Assembly: GCA_900317635.1 (NCBI GenBank)
Contig: ONHN01000024.1
Span: forward strand, 1 to 52,751
DNA: 52,751 nt
Source: an uncultured Prevotellaceae bacterium
GTDB taxonomy: Bacteria > Bacteroidota > Bacteroidia > Bacteroidales > Bacteroidaceae
Direction: 5' to 3'
Shown here: positions 1 through 7,344 of the stretch, piece by piece
Position numbering within the stretch: the stretch's first letter is position 1
Layout of the letters: each line of letters opens with the position of its first letter
Program-made: the position numbers and the translations under genes
The notes under the pieces: model-generated
Told to the model about the DNA's origin: nothing
The model's database searches: none
Seen by the model: the letters and a program-made list of their open reading frames with translations, nothing else

Positions 1-33
1 CCATAAGACGGGAGAGTAGGTAGCCGCCACCTT
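1..33 (+). rRNA. 5S ribosomal RNA, 3' end only (gene runs off the left edge)
   Basis: The first bases carry the conserved 3' part of bacterial 5S rRNA (GGGAGAGTAGGTAGCCGCC). The fuller copies to the right show it preceded by CGCCGATGGT, as in 5S helix IV and loop E. A rho-independent terminator follows directly at 45-85, as expected at the end of an rRNA operon. The 5' part of the gene, and presumably the 16S and 23S genes, lie left of the window. Confidence 0.75.
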
Positions 34-44
34 ATTATAATATG

Positions 45-85
45 AGTCCTTTCATTCGCACATTTGCGTTTGAAAGGACTTTTTC
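45..85 (+). terminator. rho-independent terminator after the 5S rRNA
   Basis: Stem AGTCCTTTC (45-53) pairs with GAAAGGACT (72-80), with a small inner CGCA/TGCG stem, and is followed by a T tract. Confidence 0.85.
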
Positions 86-114
86 TTGTTCATATACCCG
101 GCGTGGCAAGGATT

Positions 115-173
115 ACCACGCCGATGGTGGGTCTTTTAGCTCCACAAGACGGGAGAGTAGGTAGCCGCCACCT
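115..173 (+). pseudogene. Truncated 5S rRNA copy (3' half only)
   Basis: Begins at CCACGCCGATGGTGGG and runs to GCCGCCACC, matching roughly the last 55-60 nt of a 5S rRNA. Only about 25 nt separate it from the preceding terminator, so no 5' half is present and it cannot make a full 5S RNA. Confidence 0.65.
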
Positions 174-185
174 TATTATGATACG

Positions 186-226
186 AGTCCTTTCATTCGC
201 ACAATTGCGTTTGAAAGGACTTTTTT
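186..226 (+). terminator. Second copy of the 5S terminator
   Basis: Same AGTCCTTTC/GAAAGGACT stem as at 45-85, followed by six T. Part of the 140-bp tandem unit. Confidence 0.8.
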
Positions 227-254
227 CGTATATATACTTGGCGTGGCAAGGATT

Positions 255-319
255 ACCACGCCGATGGTGGGTTTCTTAGCTCCACAAGACGGGAGAGTAG
301 AGAGTAGGTAGCCGCCACC
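255..319 (+). pseudogene. Truncated 5S rRNA copy with internal duplication
   Basis: Second extra 5S tail, like the copy at 115-173 but with AGAGTAG duplicated inside loop E and helix IV. This would disturb the fold even if the 5' half were present. Confidence 0.6.
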
Positions 320-332
320 TTATTATGATACG

Positions 333-372
333 AGTCCTTTCATTCGCCGCAAGGCGTATGGAAGGACTTTTT
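333..372 (+). terminator. Third, diverged copy of the 5S terminator
   Basis: AGTCCTT pairs with AAGGACT. The inner loop is changed to CGCCGCAAGGCG, which forms its own GCC/GGC stem. A T tract follows. Confidence 0.8.
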
Positions 373-430
373 CTGTTTGTAGCAAGGTGTGCATACACTT
401 CGCCCGCAAAATAATCGGCGGCAGCCTCCC

Positions 431-613
431 TGGGAGCGCGGGAGCCTCGCCCGCATCTTTCGTCGGCGTAGCCCTATAACTGGGAGCGCGGGCGCCTCGC
501 CCGCACCATATCGCTGCGACAGCAGCGAAGGCATGGAACGCGGGCGAGGCGCCCGCGCTCCCAGGGGAGACTACGCTGATGGTGGGGTGCAGGCGGGACG
601 CCTGCGTACCCAG
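431..613. repeat. GC-rich palindromic dispersed repeats (four units)
   Basis: Three copies of a palindromic unit built on GAGCGCGGGCGCCTCGCC lie at 431-455, 481-505 and, inverted, 540-563. A related GCAGGCGGGACGCCTGCG unit lies at 588-613. The family recurs near 6989-7250, 26260, 47079 and 48273. I see no gene in 373-815. ORFs here are repeat translations. Confidence 0.75.
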
Positions 614-737
614 TTATGGATAGTGCACTTGCAGAGGAGGATTTTCCGCAGGCGGGATGCCTACGGATTTCTGCGCATTAAGGCATTCTTCTTTAACCCT
701 TCAACTTGATATCTACATTGCTGTTTGCTATAAGAGG

Positions 738-790
738 AAAAGCCCTTCCGTGCAGGTCGTTGAATAATGACGCTACGCGGAAAGGGCTTT
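738..790 (-). terminator. Terminator after the mutarotase-symporter gene
   Basis: AAAAGCCCTTCCG (738-750) pairs with CGGAAAGGGCTTT (778-790) with one bulge. It lies 26 nt beyond the stop codon at 816 and on the minus strand ends in a short T run. Confidence 0.65.
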
Positions 791-815
791 GTTGGTTTTG
801 CTTCTATGCTTATCC

Positions 816-3380
816 TTATTCTTTGGGTAGTGTTTGCCAGGTAAGGCCACGTTGCTCTGTGCGTTGCGGCCATACAAACGAGAGGATGAGGGCTACGATA
901 ACGCTAACGGCCATTGATACGAAGCCGAAGAGTAGGAACGAGGCAGGCGTGCAGAAGTTCATCCAAAGGACCGTGGCTGTACCGCAGAGGAAGCCGATGA
1001 GGGCTGCTCGGCTGCCTATGCGCGGGAAGAAGATGCCCATCATGAAGAGGCCGCCGATGCCGCCAGAGAGAAGGCCAAGAATGGTGTTGAAGTAGTCGAG
1101 TAGGGACTGAATGTCGACCATGGCCATGAGGATGGCGATGCACATACCGATGAGTCCTGCCAATACGCCCGAGACGCGTGCTGTGCGCACTTGTCCAGCT
1201 TCACTGGTGGTGCGGAAGCGGGTCCAGAAGTCAACGGTGAAAGCCGTAGAGATGGAGTTGATGTTGGAGGCGATGGTGCTCATCGTGGCTGCGAAGACGG
1301 CGGCGATGAGTAGGCCAGCCAGGCCTGCGGGCAACTGACTCATCATGAAGAAGGGGAAGATGGCGTCGGTTTTCTGCATGGTCATGTCCATGGCGGCGGG
1401 ATGGGTTTTAAAGAAGGTGTAGAGGCCCGTGCCGATAGTGAAGAAGGCGATGGTAACGACGACGCTCATCAGGCCGTTTGTCAGGATGCCGCGCGCAGCG
1501 CTTTTCTCATCTTTCGTGGTGAGGTAGCGCTGAATGACGGTTTGGTCGGAGGTGTAGGAGATGAGGTTGTTGGCCAGTCCGCCGAGTATGACAACCCAGA
1601 ACGTGGCACTCTTCCAATCGAGGCTCCACACGAACATTTGGAACTTATTGTTGTCCGTAGCAATCTGCCAGAAGCCGTCGGCCCCGCCTTCGGTGCCGGC
1701 GATGAGGTAGCCTGCGGCCAGTATGGCACCGCCCACGAGGATGATGCCCTGAATGACATCGCCCCATACTACGGCTTCCACGCCGCCCATCGTGCAATAG
1801 ACGATGGTGATGACGGCCATCAGCACGATGCAAATGTAGATGTCGATGCCCGTGACGGCCGTCATGGCCAGCGAGGGGAGGAAGATGACGAGGGCCGTGC
1901 GGGCCACCATGAAGACGATGAACAGGAGCGAGGCCATGAAGCGCGTGGCGTAGTTGAAGCGTCGCTCAAGGTATTCGTAGGCCGTCGTCACGTTGAGGCG
2001 GCGGAAGAAGGGTAGGTAGTACTTGATGACAGGGAACGAAACGAGCAGGATGCATATTTGCATGGGGTAGTAGGTCCAGTCCGTGGCGTAGGCTTTGGCG
2101 GGGATGCTCATGTAGGTGATGGCCGAGAGCATCGTGGCAAAGATGCTGATGCCAGCGGCCCACCATGGTATGCGTCCGCCGCCTTTGAAGAAGTCTTCGC
2201 CGCCTTTCTGTCGGCGCATGAAATAGACGCCGAGTCCTATCATGCCTACGAGGTAGAGGATGAGGACGGCCCAGTTCAGCAGGCCGAAGTTGGCGGTGTA
2301 GGTCATTTCGACATCGGTCACGGCGCTACTGCGCAGGCCTGGTTTTTCTTCGCCATTCACTACGAGCCAGTGCGTCCTGCCCAATCCGTCTTTGTAGGCT
2401 GCGACCGAGGCACCCGCGCGGGCCAGCGTCGGCGTACCGGCAATTGTGGTCCACGAGTCGGTCACGGTGCTATAGACGCGGATGTTGGGGTTGAAGCGAT
2501 ACCAGGCGGCCTCGTGGGTGAGGTAGTCGGGCTGGGGCGCTGTGATGGCAGCTTCGAAGATGTCTTTGTCCACGCCACCGAAGAAGAGGATGTGGCCGCA
2601 GCCGCTCGGTGTGGCCGTAGCACCTACGAGGGCACCTTCGAAGGGAGCCGTTGGGGTCCAGAGGCCCGTCTTGGGGTTGTAGGTAGCGCCGTCTTGCAGT
2701 GTTTTCTTTGCTTCGGGGTCGTAGCCGCCGAAGACGTAGAACTGAGGTCCGAGCGCGCCGCTCTGTACCACGGCGCAGGGCTGCACGCGCGGCTGTCCTG
2801 GCACGTCGGGCAATGCCTCCCACGTTTCGCCGCCAGGATATTTCAGGCGGAAGGCTTTCAGCGAGCCTTTACCGTCGGTTTGTCCAGCGGCCACGTAGAG
2901 GTAGCCATCGCCGTAGGCACCCGCCATTTGGTCGAGGGCGATGGGCAGCGGGGGTAGGGGTTTCGTGGTGGCCTTTCCGTCGCCAAGGGTGATGAGGAAG
3001 ACGGCGTTTTCGCTCTTCCGTCCGTCGGCGGTACCGCCTATGCAGACCACGCCATCGGCCACGCTGATACCTACGCCGTAGGCCAGCGGCTTGGGCATTT
3101 CGCCCACCTTCGTCCATGCGTTGTTCTGAAAGGCGAAGATGTCTTTATAGAAAACCTTCTTGCCGCCCTCGGCTGCGGGTGTTGTGGGGAAGTTGCAGCC
3201 GCCAGCTACGATGATGGCATCGCCCACGGTGCCTGCGTAGGCGGCGGCTACGCCTTGCGTGCCGCCCACGCTTAGCGCGGGTAGCTGGCGGAAGTTGACG
3301 TCGTTGAACTGTGCTGTCTGCGCCCAGAGCATGGCGGGCAGCAGCAGGAGTAGGGATAGGAACCAAGTTGCTTTTTTCAT
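816..3380 (-). CDS. Cyclically permuted mutarotase (NanM-like Kelch propeller) fused to a sodium:solute symporter
   Basis: 854 residues from the ATG at 3380, chosen because it opens a signal peptide (MKKATWFLSLLLLLPAMLWA). An upstream ATG at 3419 would put 13 polar residues in front. Residues about 22-355 form a Kelch-type beta propeller with repeated GG and W motifs (YVFGGYDPEAK, ILFFGGVD), like the cyclically permuted mutarotase family related to N-acetylneuraminate epimerase NanM. From about residue 365 to the end there are some 13 hydrophobic segments with the SSS signature (GGRIPWWAAGISIFATMLSA). The fusion is known in Bacteroidetes. The likely role is to convert sialic acid, or a similar sugar, to the transported anomer in the periplasm and import it with sodium. 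The substrate is inferred from the family and from the sialidase at 38969-46909. No nan catabolic genes are nearby. Confidence 0.88.
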   Translation of the reverse strand: MKKATWFLSLLLLLPAMLWAQTAQFNDVNFRQLPALSVGGTQGVAAAYAGTVGDAIIVAGGCNFPTTPAAEGGKKVFYKDIFAFQNNAWTKVGEMPKPLAYGVGISVADGVVCIGGTADGRKSENAVFLITLGDGKATTKPLPPLPIALDQMAGAYGDGYLYVAAGQTDGKGSLKAFRLKYPGGETWEALPDVPGQPRVQPCAVVQSGALGPQFYVFGGYDPEAKKTLQDGATYNPKTGLWTPTAPFEGALVGATATPSGCGHILFFGGVDKDIFEAAITAPQPDYLTHEAAWYRFNPNIRVYSTVTDSWTTIAGTPTLARAGASVAAYKDGLGRTHWLVVNGEEKPGLRSSAVTDVEMTYTANFGLLNWAVLILYLVGMIGLGVYFMRRQKGGEDFFKGGGRIPWWAAGISIFATMLSAITYMSIPAKAYATDWTYYPMQICILLVSFPVIKYYLPFFRRLNVTTAYEYLERRFNYATRFMASLLFIVFMVARTALVIFLPSLAMTAVTGIDIYICIVLMAVITIVYCTMGGVEAVVWGDVIQGIILVGGAILAAGYLIAGTEGGADGFWQIATDNNKFQMFVWSLDWKSATFWVVILGGLANNLISYTSDQTVIQRYLTTKDEKSAARGILTNGLMSVVVTIAFFTIGTGLYTFFKTHPAAMDMTMQKTDAIFPFFMMSQLPAGLAGLLIAAVFAATMSTIASNINSISTAFTVDFWTRFRTTSEAGQVRTARVSGVLAGLIGMCIAILMAMVDIQSLLDYFNTILGLLSGGIGGLFMMGIFFPRIGSRAALIGFLCGTATVLWMNFCTPASFLLFGFVSMAVSVIVALILSFVWPQRTEQRGLTWQTLPKE

Positions 3381-3497
3381 GGTTGTTCTCGAGTGTGTGT
3401 TATTTAAATTTGCAGGCAAATATACGTTAAACGTGCTGCAAAGCGAAACTGCACTACCTGTTTTTTTGAGATTTTAGATTGATAGGATATTATAGAA

Positions 3498-3586
3498 ACC
3501 ACTACATGCACTACATTGACACTACAACCACTACTCCTTTAGCGTTAACGCCTGCGGAGTGCTGTGAATGTAGTGCGTGTAGTGGT
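3498..3586. repeat. Long CACTAC-rich imperfect hairpin
   Basis: Arms 3498-3521 and 3563-3586 are inverted repeats matching at 22 of 24 positions, and both are built of CACTAC words. An inner ACTCC/GGAGT stem and the palindrome GCGTTAACGC sit in the loop. The outer arms resemble those of the hairpin at 20245-20345, so this is a dispersed element. It lies between the symporter start and the terminator of the LRR gene. Confidence 0.7.
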
Positions 3587-3611
3587 CGCATCCTCATCGG
3601 CGTAGCCCCTC

Positions 3612-3696
3612 AAAAAAAATGCAAACCTCAGCGGCGGTGCGATGCGCATGGGGTGGGTTGAATAACGTGGCATCGCATGCCCACTGAAGTTTGCAT
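3612..3696 (-). terminator. rho-independent terminator of the LRR protein gene
   Basis: Read on the minus strand, ATGCAAACTTCAG (3696-3684) pairs with CTGAGGTTTGCAT (3631-3619), with inner GCATGCGATGC/GCATCGCAC pairing, and runs straight into eight T (3619-3612). It sits 40 nt past the stop codon at 3736. Confidence 0.85.
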
Positions 3697-3735
3697 GGTT
3701 TTGTTCGTCGGCCTATGTTAGGCGGCGCGGGATGG

Positions 3736-5958
3736 CTATTTGCCCAAGATCTTGTTGACGAGGGTGGTTACGTCGCCCACGTTCACTTCGCCGTCGCCGT
3801 TGAGGTCGATGCCCTTGCCGCCTTTACCCAGGATGCTGTTGATGATGAAGGTGACGTCGCCCACGTTCACTTCGCCATCGCCGTTGAGGTCTTCAGGTTC
3901 CGTAGCGGGCTTTGCGTCTTCAAGGATATTTTCGAACAGGCTCCAGGGTTCAAGTGCTTTGTAGGCTGCTTTACAGCCTTTGGGGACGTGGAGGGTGCAG
4001 GTAGATATTGGATCATGACCAAAGACTGATTCGTCACACTGATATTCCTCAGGGTCTGTACGCAGGGCGGTGACGCTCGTTAGGCCCTCGCACCAACCGA
4101 ACGCCGACTTCCCAATGGTAGTGACGGAATTGGGGATGGTGATGCTCGTTAGGCTGGTACAGCCCCAGAACGCATCCTCCCCGATGTGAGTGACGGAATT
4201 GGGGATGGTGATGCTCGTGAGGCTTGTGCAACCATCGAACGCAGATTCCTCGATGGTAGTGACGGAATTGGGTATGGTGGTTGTCTGACAGCCGTAGAGG
4301 AGTGTATTGCTCTCGGTTTCAATAATAGCATTGCAGTTATTACGAGAGTCATAGTTCGTATTGTCTTCTTCTACCTTTATGCTCGTTAGGCCTGTGCAGC
4401 GCGTGAACGCACCGCTCCCGATGCTGGTGACGGAATTGGGGATGTTGATGCTCGTGAGGCTTGTGCAACCATCGAACGCAGATTCCCCAATGGTAGTGAC
4501 GGAATTGGGGATTTCGATGCTCTCTAAGCCTGTGCAGTCTTCGAACGCAGAGTTCCCGATGCTCGTGACGGAATTGGGGATGGTGACGCTCATTAATTCA
4601 ACATATTCTATCATCTTATAATAATCCGCATTTAAAGCATTGTCCCCGATGCTCTTCACTGCATTTCCGAATATAAACTCTTTCACTTGCCTTCCAAAGT
4701 AAGAGAACAAATTAGAATGAGAAATATATTCTCGTGAAGCTATCGCATCGTTGTCCAACGTAACGCTTGTTAGGCTGTTGCAGCCCTCGAACGCACCCCA
4801 CTCGAAGGTCGTGACGGAGGAGGGGATGTAGATACTCGTTAGGCTGGTGCAGCCCCAGAACGCATCGTTCCCGATGTGAGTGACGGAATTGGGGATGTTG
4901 ATGCTCGTTAGGCCTGTACAGTCATAGAACGCACAGCTCCCGATGTGAGTGACGGAATTGGGGATGGTGACGCTCGTTAGGCTGGTGCAGCCCTCGAACG
5001 CACCATCCCCTCTTCCGTATAAGTAAACATCCTTGATGCTCGTGACGGAATTGGGGATGGTGACGCTCGTTAGGCTGGTGCAGCCAGAGAATGTACCAGT
5101 ATAGATGGTTGTGACGGAATTAGGGATGTCGATGCTTGTTAGGCTGGAGCAGCCTCTGAACGCATCACTCCCGATGCTGGTGACGGAATTGGGGATTTCG
5201 ATGCTCTTTAGGCTGGTGCAGCCATTGAACGCAGAGTCCCCGATGCTGGTGACGGAATTGGGGATGTTGATGCTCGTTAGGCCTGAGCAGCCATAGAACG
5301 CATAGTCCCCGATGCTGGTGACGGAATTGCCGATGCTGACGCTCGTGAGGCTGGAGCAGCCACTGAACGTAGAGTTCCCGATACTTGTGACGGAATTGGG
5401 GATGGTGATGCTCGTTAGGCCTGTGCAGCCATAGAACGCCCGGTCCCCGATGGTAGTGACGGAATTGGGGATGGTGATGCTCGTTAGGCCTGTGCAGCCC
5501 CCGAACGCACTGCCCCCGATGGTAGTGACGGAATTAGGGATGGTGATGCTCGTTAGGCCTGTGCAGGCAGCGAACGCACTGCCCCCGATGGTAGTGACGG
5601 AATTGGGGATGTTGATGCTCGTTAGGCTGCAGTCACAGAACGCTTGGGTCCCGATGGTAGTGACGGAATTGGGAATGGTGACGCTCGTTAGGGCAGTGCA
5701 TTGAAAGAACGCCGCGTACCCGATGCTGGTGACGTAATAGGTCTCGCCGTCATCGGGATTGGTGACGGAGGCAGGGATGGTGATATCGCCTGAATATTTA
5801 AAAGAATTGATAATGTAAGGATTATCTCCGCTAAATGTCACCTCGGCGGTATTGTTGGAGTAAATGTTGTAATAGATGCCATCGACTTTTATATCATGCG
5901 CCCAAGAGCTAATGGCTATGAGGCAGGCGGCGAGGGTGGTGAGTAAGATTCTTTTCAT
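3736..5958 (-). CDS. BspA-like leucine-rich repeat surface protein with dockerin-like C terminus
   Basis: 740 residues from the ATG at 5958, which opens a signal peptide ([20 protein letters not shown]). A longer frame would start inside the 23-bp repeat array and is unlikely. Residues about 60-660 contain about 20 LRR_5/BspA-type repeats of 23-24 residues ([17 protein letters not shown] and variants), interrupted near the middle by a diverged stretch without the NSVT motif. The last 45 residues hold two EF-hand-like calcium loops ([13 protein letters not shown]), a dockerin-type pair frequent in Bacteroidales exoproteins. No cohesin is seen in the window. BspA-type proteins are surface adhesins that bind host matrix proteins or other bacteria. 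The specific ligand is unknown. The repeats are also close copies at DNA level, so repeat number may vary. No clear promoter was found in the 66 nt between the array and the ATG. Confidence 0.85.
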   Translation of the reverse strand: MKRILLTTLAACLIAISSWAHDIKVDGIYYNIYSNNTAEVTFSGDNPYIINSFKYSGDITIPASVTNPDDGETYYVTSIGYAAFFQCTALTSVTIPNSVTTIGTQAFCDCSLTSINIPNSVTTIGGSAFAACTGLTSITIPNSVTTIGGSAFGGCTGLTSITIPNSVTTIGDRAFYGCTGLTSITIPNSVTSIGNSTFSGCSSLTSVSIGNSVTSIGDYAFYGCSGLTSINIPNSVTSIGDSAFNGCTSLKSIEIPNSVTSIGSDAFRGCSSLTSIDIPNSVTTIYTGTFSGCTSLTSVTIPNSVTSIKDVYLYGRGDGAFEGCTSLTSVTIPNSVTHIGSCAFYDCTGLTSINIPNSVTHIGNDAFWGCTSLTSIYIPSSVTTFEWGAFEGCNSLTSVTLDNDAIASREYISHSNLFSYFGRQVKEFIFGNAVKSIGDNALNADYYKMIEYVELMSVTIPNSVTSIGNSAFEDCTGLESIEIPNSVTTIGESAFDGCTSLTSINIPNSVTSIGSGAFTRCTGLTSIKVEEDNTNYDSRNNCNAIIETESNTLLYGCQTTTIPNSVTTIEESAFDGCTSLTSITIPNSVTHIGEDAFWGCTSLTSITIPNSVTTIGKSAFGWCEGLTSVTALRTDPEEYQCDESVFGHDPISTCTLHVPKGCKAAYKALEPWSLFENILEDAKPATEPEDLNGDGEVNVGDVTFIINSILGKGGKGIDLNGDGEVNVGDVTTLVNKILGK

Positions 5959-6024
5959 TGTAGTATAATGGTTTTTGGTGAATAATTTGTTAGTGGATAG
6001 CGAGCGGCGCATCTCGTGTATTGC

Positions 6025-6176
6025 TAAGTGCGCACTTACCACATCGCTAAGTGCGCACTTACCGCATTGCTAAGTACGCACTTACTGCATCACTAAGTAC
6101 GCACTTACCGCATCGCTAAGTACGCACTTACTGCATCACTAAGTGCGCACTTACTGCATTGGTAAGTGCGCACTTA
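6025..6176. repeat. Seven-unit 23-bp palindrome array upstream of the LRR gene
   Basis: A 14-bp palindrome TAAGTRCGCACTTA starts at 6025, 6048, 6071, 6094, 6117, 6140 and 6163, an exact 23-bp period. The 9-bp linkers are also conserved (about CYGCATYRC). Four units have the perfect palindrome TAAGTGCGCACTTA. Units three, four and five carry A in place of G and are imperfect. The array lies between the HU-like gene and the LRR gene, 66 nt from the LRR start codon. Constant linkers rule out CRISPR. Either a protein-binding operator array or, if transcribed, a series of small hairpins is possible. Confidence 0.9.
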
Positions 6177-6223
6177 GTATAGCATGAGGTAGTAACGTAC
6201 CGCACGGTAGGTGCATAACGTGC

Positions 6224-6628
6224 TTATTTGCCTTTGTTTATCTCCATGTCCTGCACGTAGCGGTACTCGGCCTTGTTGTTGATCGATTGGCGGAACTCCT
6301 TGCCGAAGCGGACACGCACGTGCAGGGACTTGATCTTCTGTGGCGTGCAAGCCTCTTGCGTCTCGGCACCCTCAGAGGTGTTCGTCAGGAAGAACGAGGC
6401 CCATTCGCCCAGCTGCACTGAGTAGCTTTGCAGCAGGAGGCGCTCCACAATCTTCGAGAGTTGCTCAAGCACGAAGGCGGCCTCCATGGGGTTGAGCGTG
6501 GTTTCGTCGGAAAGGAGTTTGGCTACTTCTTTCTGTTTGATGAGCTTGATGCTCTTCACTTGGGGATAGAACTTTACCGACTTGTCCTTAGGACTTTTGC
6601 GCGGCTGCTTCACATAGAGTAGTGACAT
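6224..6628 (-). CDS. HU-like (HU-HIG type) DNA-binding protein
   Basis: 134 residues, basic at the N terminus. The pattern (KQKEVAKLLSDETTLNPMEAAFVLEQLSKIVERLLLQSYSVQLGEWASFFLT, then VRVRFGKEFRQSI) matches the Bacteroidales HU-related family: an N-terminal basic strand, a helical dimerisation segment, the L-G-x-F/W turn and a C-terminal beta arm. Such proteins are nucleoid-associated and bind DNA with little or no known specificity. The gene is followed on the same strand by the seven-unit palindrome array and the LRR gene, which makes a local architectural or regulatory role conceivable but untested. A promoter 293 nt upstream (6921-6950) implies a long structured leader. Confidence 0.75.
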   Translation of the reverse strand: MSLLYVKQPRKSPKDKSVKFYPQVKSIKLIKQKEVAKLLSDETTLNPMEAAFVLEQLSKIVERLLLQSYSVQLGEWASFFLTNTSEGAETQEACTPQKIKSLHVRVRFGKEFRQSINNKAEYRYVQDMEINKGK

Positions 6629-6727
6629 AGCTGTAAAGAGTATTAAATAGGTGAATAAAAAAAGTGAATTATCTCTCCCCGACCCTCACTTTTGGGGGAG
6701 GGAGAGAGGGGTTTTTTAACGCGAAAA

Positions 6728-6767
6728 CGGCTCGCTGCACCTTGCCGTGAGCAAGGGCAGCGAGCCG
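6728..6767. other. Very stable hairpin in the HU-like gene leader
   Basis: CGGCTCGCTGC (6728-6738) pairs with GCAGCGAGCCG (6757-6767), and CCTTGC with GCAAGG inside, giving 17 base pairs with one bulged A and a 5-nt loop. It lies about 100 nt upstream of the HU-like start codon on the predicted transcript. No strong T tract follows on the minus strand, so it is not an obvious terminator. Confidence 0.75.
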
Positions 6768-6920
6768 CGTAAGTGGCTGATATTTCGTCCGCTAATAGGG
6801 GGGGGTAATTTTTGTTATCTCGCCCGCGAAAAGGCTGTCAGAGGCCGCGAGAGGGGCTGACAGGGCAAAGAAACGGGTGGGAGGGAGGGGACGAATCATG
6901 GTAGTGATGGTTTACGCTTG

Positions 6921-6950
6921 CAAATATAGGGCTTTCTCTCAATAATGCAA
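6921..6950 (-). promoter_or_regulatory. Bacteroidetes-type promoter for the HU-like gene
   Basis: On the minus strand TTG (6950-6948), a 19-nt spacer and TATATTTG (6928-6921) fit the Bacteroidetes -33/-7 consensus. Transcription would begin near 6914 and read about 285 nt of leader before the ATG at 6628. Confidence 0.65.
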
Positions 6951-6988
6951 GCGGTTGGGGAGGTTTTTTTTGAGGTGGGGTGGCTTTA

Positions 6989-7250
6989 CTGGGTACGCAG
7001 GCGTCTCGCCTGCAACTCTGGGAGCGCGGGCGCCCTCGCCCGCCCCCGAACGCTGCGTCAGCAGCGAAACGCTGCGCAGGTGTTTCGGCGCGTTGCGCCG
7101 ATTTGTGCGGGCGAGGCGCCCGCGCTCCCAGGGGGGGCTACGCCGGCGTTGGATGCGGGCGAAGCGCCCGCGCTCACAGGGGGGGCTACGCCGGCGTTGG
7201 ATGCGGGCGGGGCGCCCGCGCTCCCAGGGGAGGCTACGCCTGCGGCTTTT
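6989..7250. repeat. GC-rich palindromic repeats, including a 48-bp tandem trio
   Basis: One unit of the GCAGGCG type sits at 6989-7013 and one GAGCGCGGGCG unit near 7016-7043. Then three tandem 48-bp units start at 7107, 7155 and 7203, each with GCGGGCGAGGCGCCCGCGCT and a GGCTACGCC linker. These form the ORFs that seem to extend the methyltransferase upstream. They are repeat translations. Apart from the HU leader and these repeats I see nothing in 6629-7344. Confidence 0.75.
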
Positions 7251-7344
7251 GCAGTGGTCATCGCGACGATTGCGGCGCACGTGCTTGGTAGTAAGGAGCG
7301 TTTTTGCTACCTTTGCACTTGTCACTTGTCACTTTAATATTATT

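Larger units (their letters stand above)
7..372 (+). repeat. Tandem repeat of about 140 bp: 5S rRNA tail plus terminator, three copies
   Basis: The motif GACGGGAGAGTAG recurs at 7, 148 and 288, giving periods of 141 and 140 bp. Each unit holds the 5S 3' tail, the AGTCCTTTC/GAAAGGACT terminator, a short spacer and the next CCACGCCGATGG start. The third copy has an internal 7-bp duplication (AGAGTAG) near 293-307. The pattern looks like tandem duplication at the end of an rRNA operon. Confidence 0.8.

Noticed and set aside
64-709. Short ORFs over the 5S tails and GC-rich repeats
   Set aside because: They translate repeat and rRNA sequence and have no independent support.
2058-2957. 299-residue ORF antisense to the mutarotase-symporter gene
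   Set aside because: Shadow of the real gene with no recognisable motif.
6025-6176. Possible CRISPR array
   Set aside because: The linkers between palindromes are conserved and only 9 bp long, and no cas genes are near.
6955-7344. N-terminal extension of the methyltransferase by 130 residues
   Set aside because: Encoded by GC-rich dispersed repeats; the family start fits the ATG at 7345.
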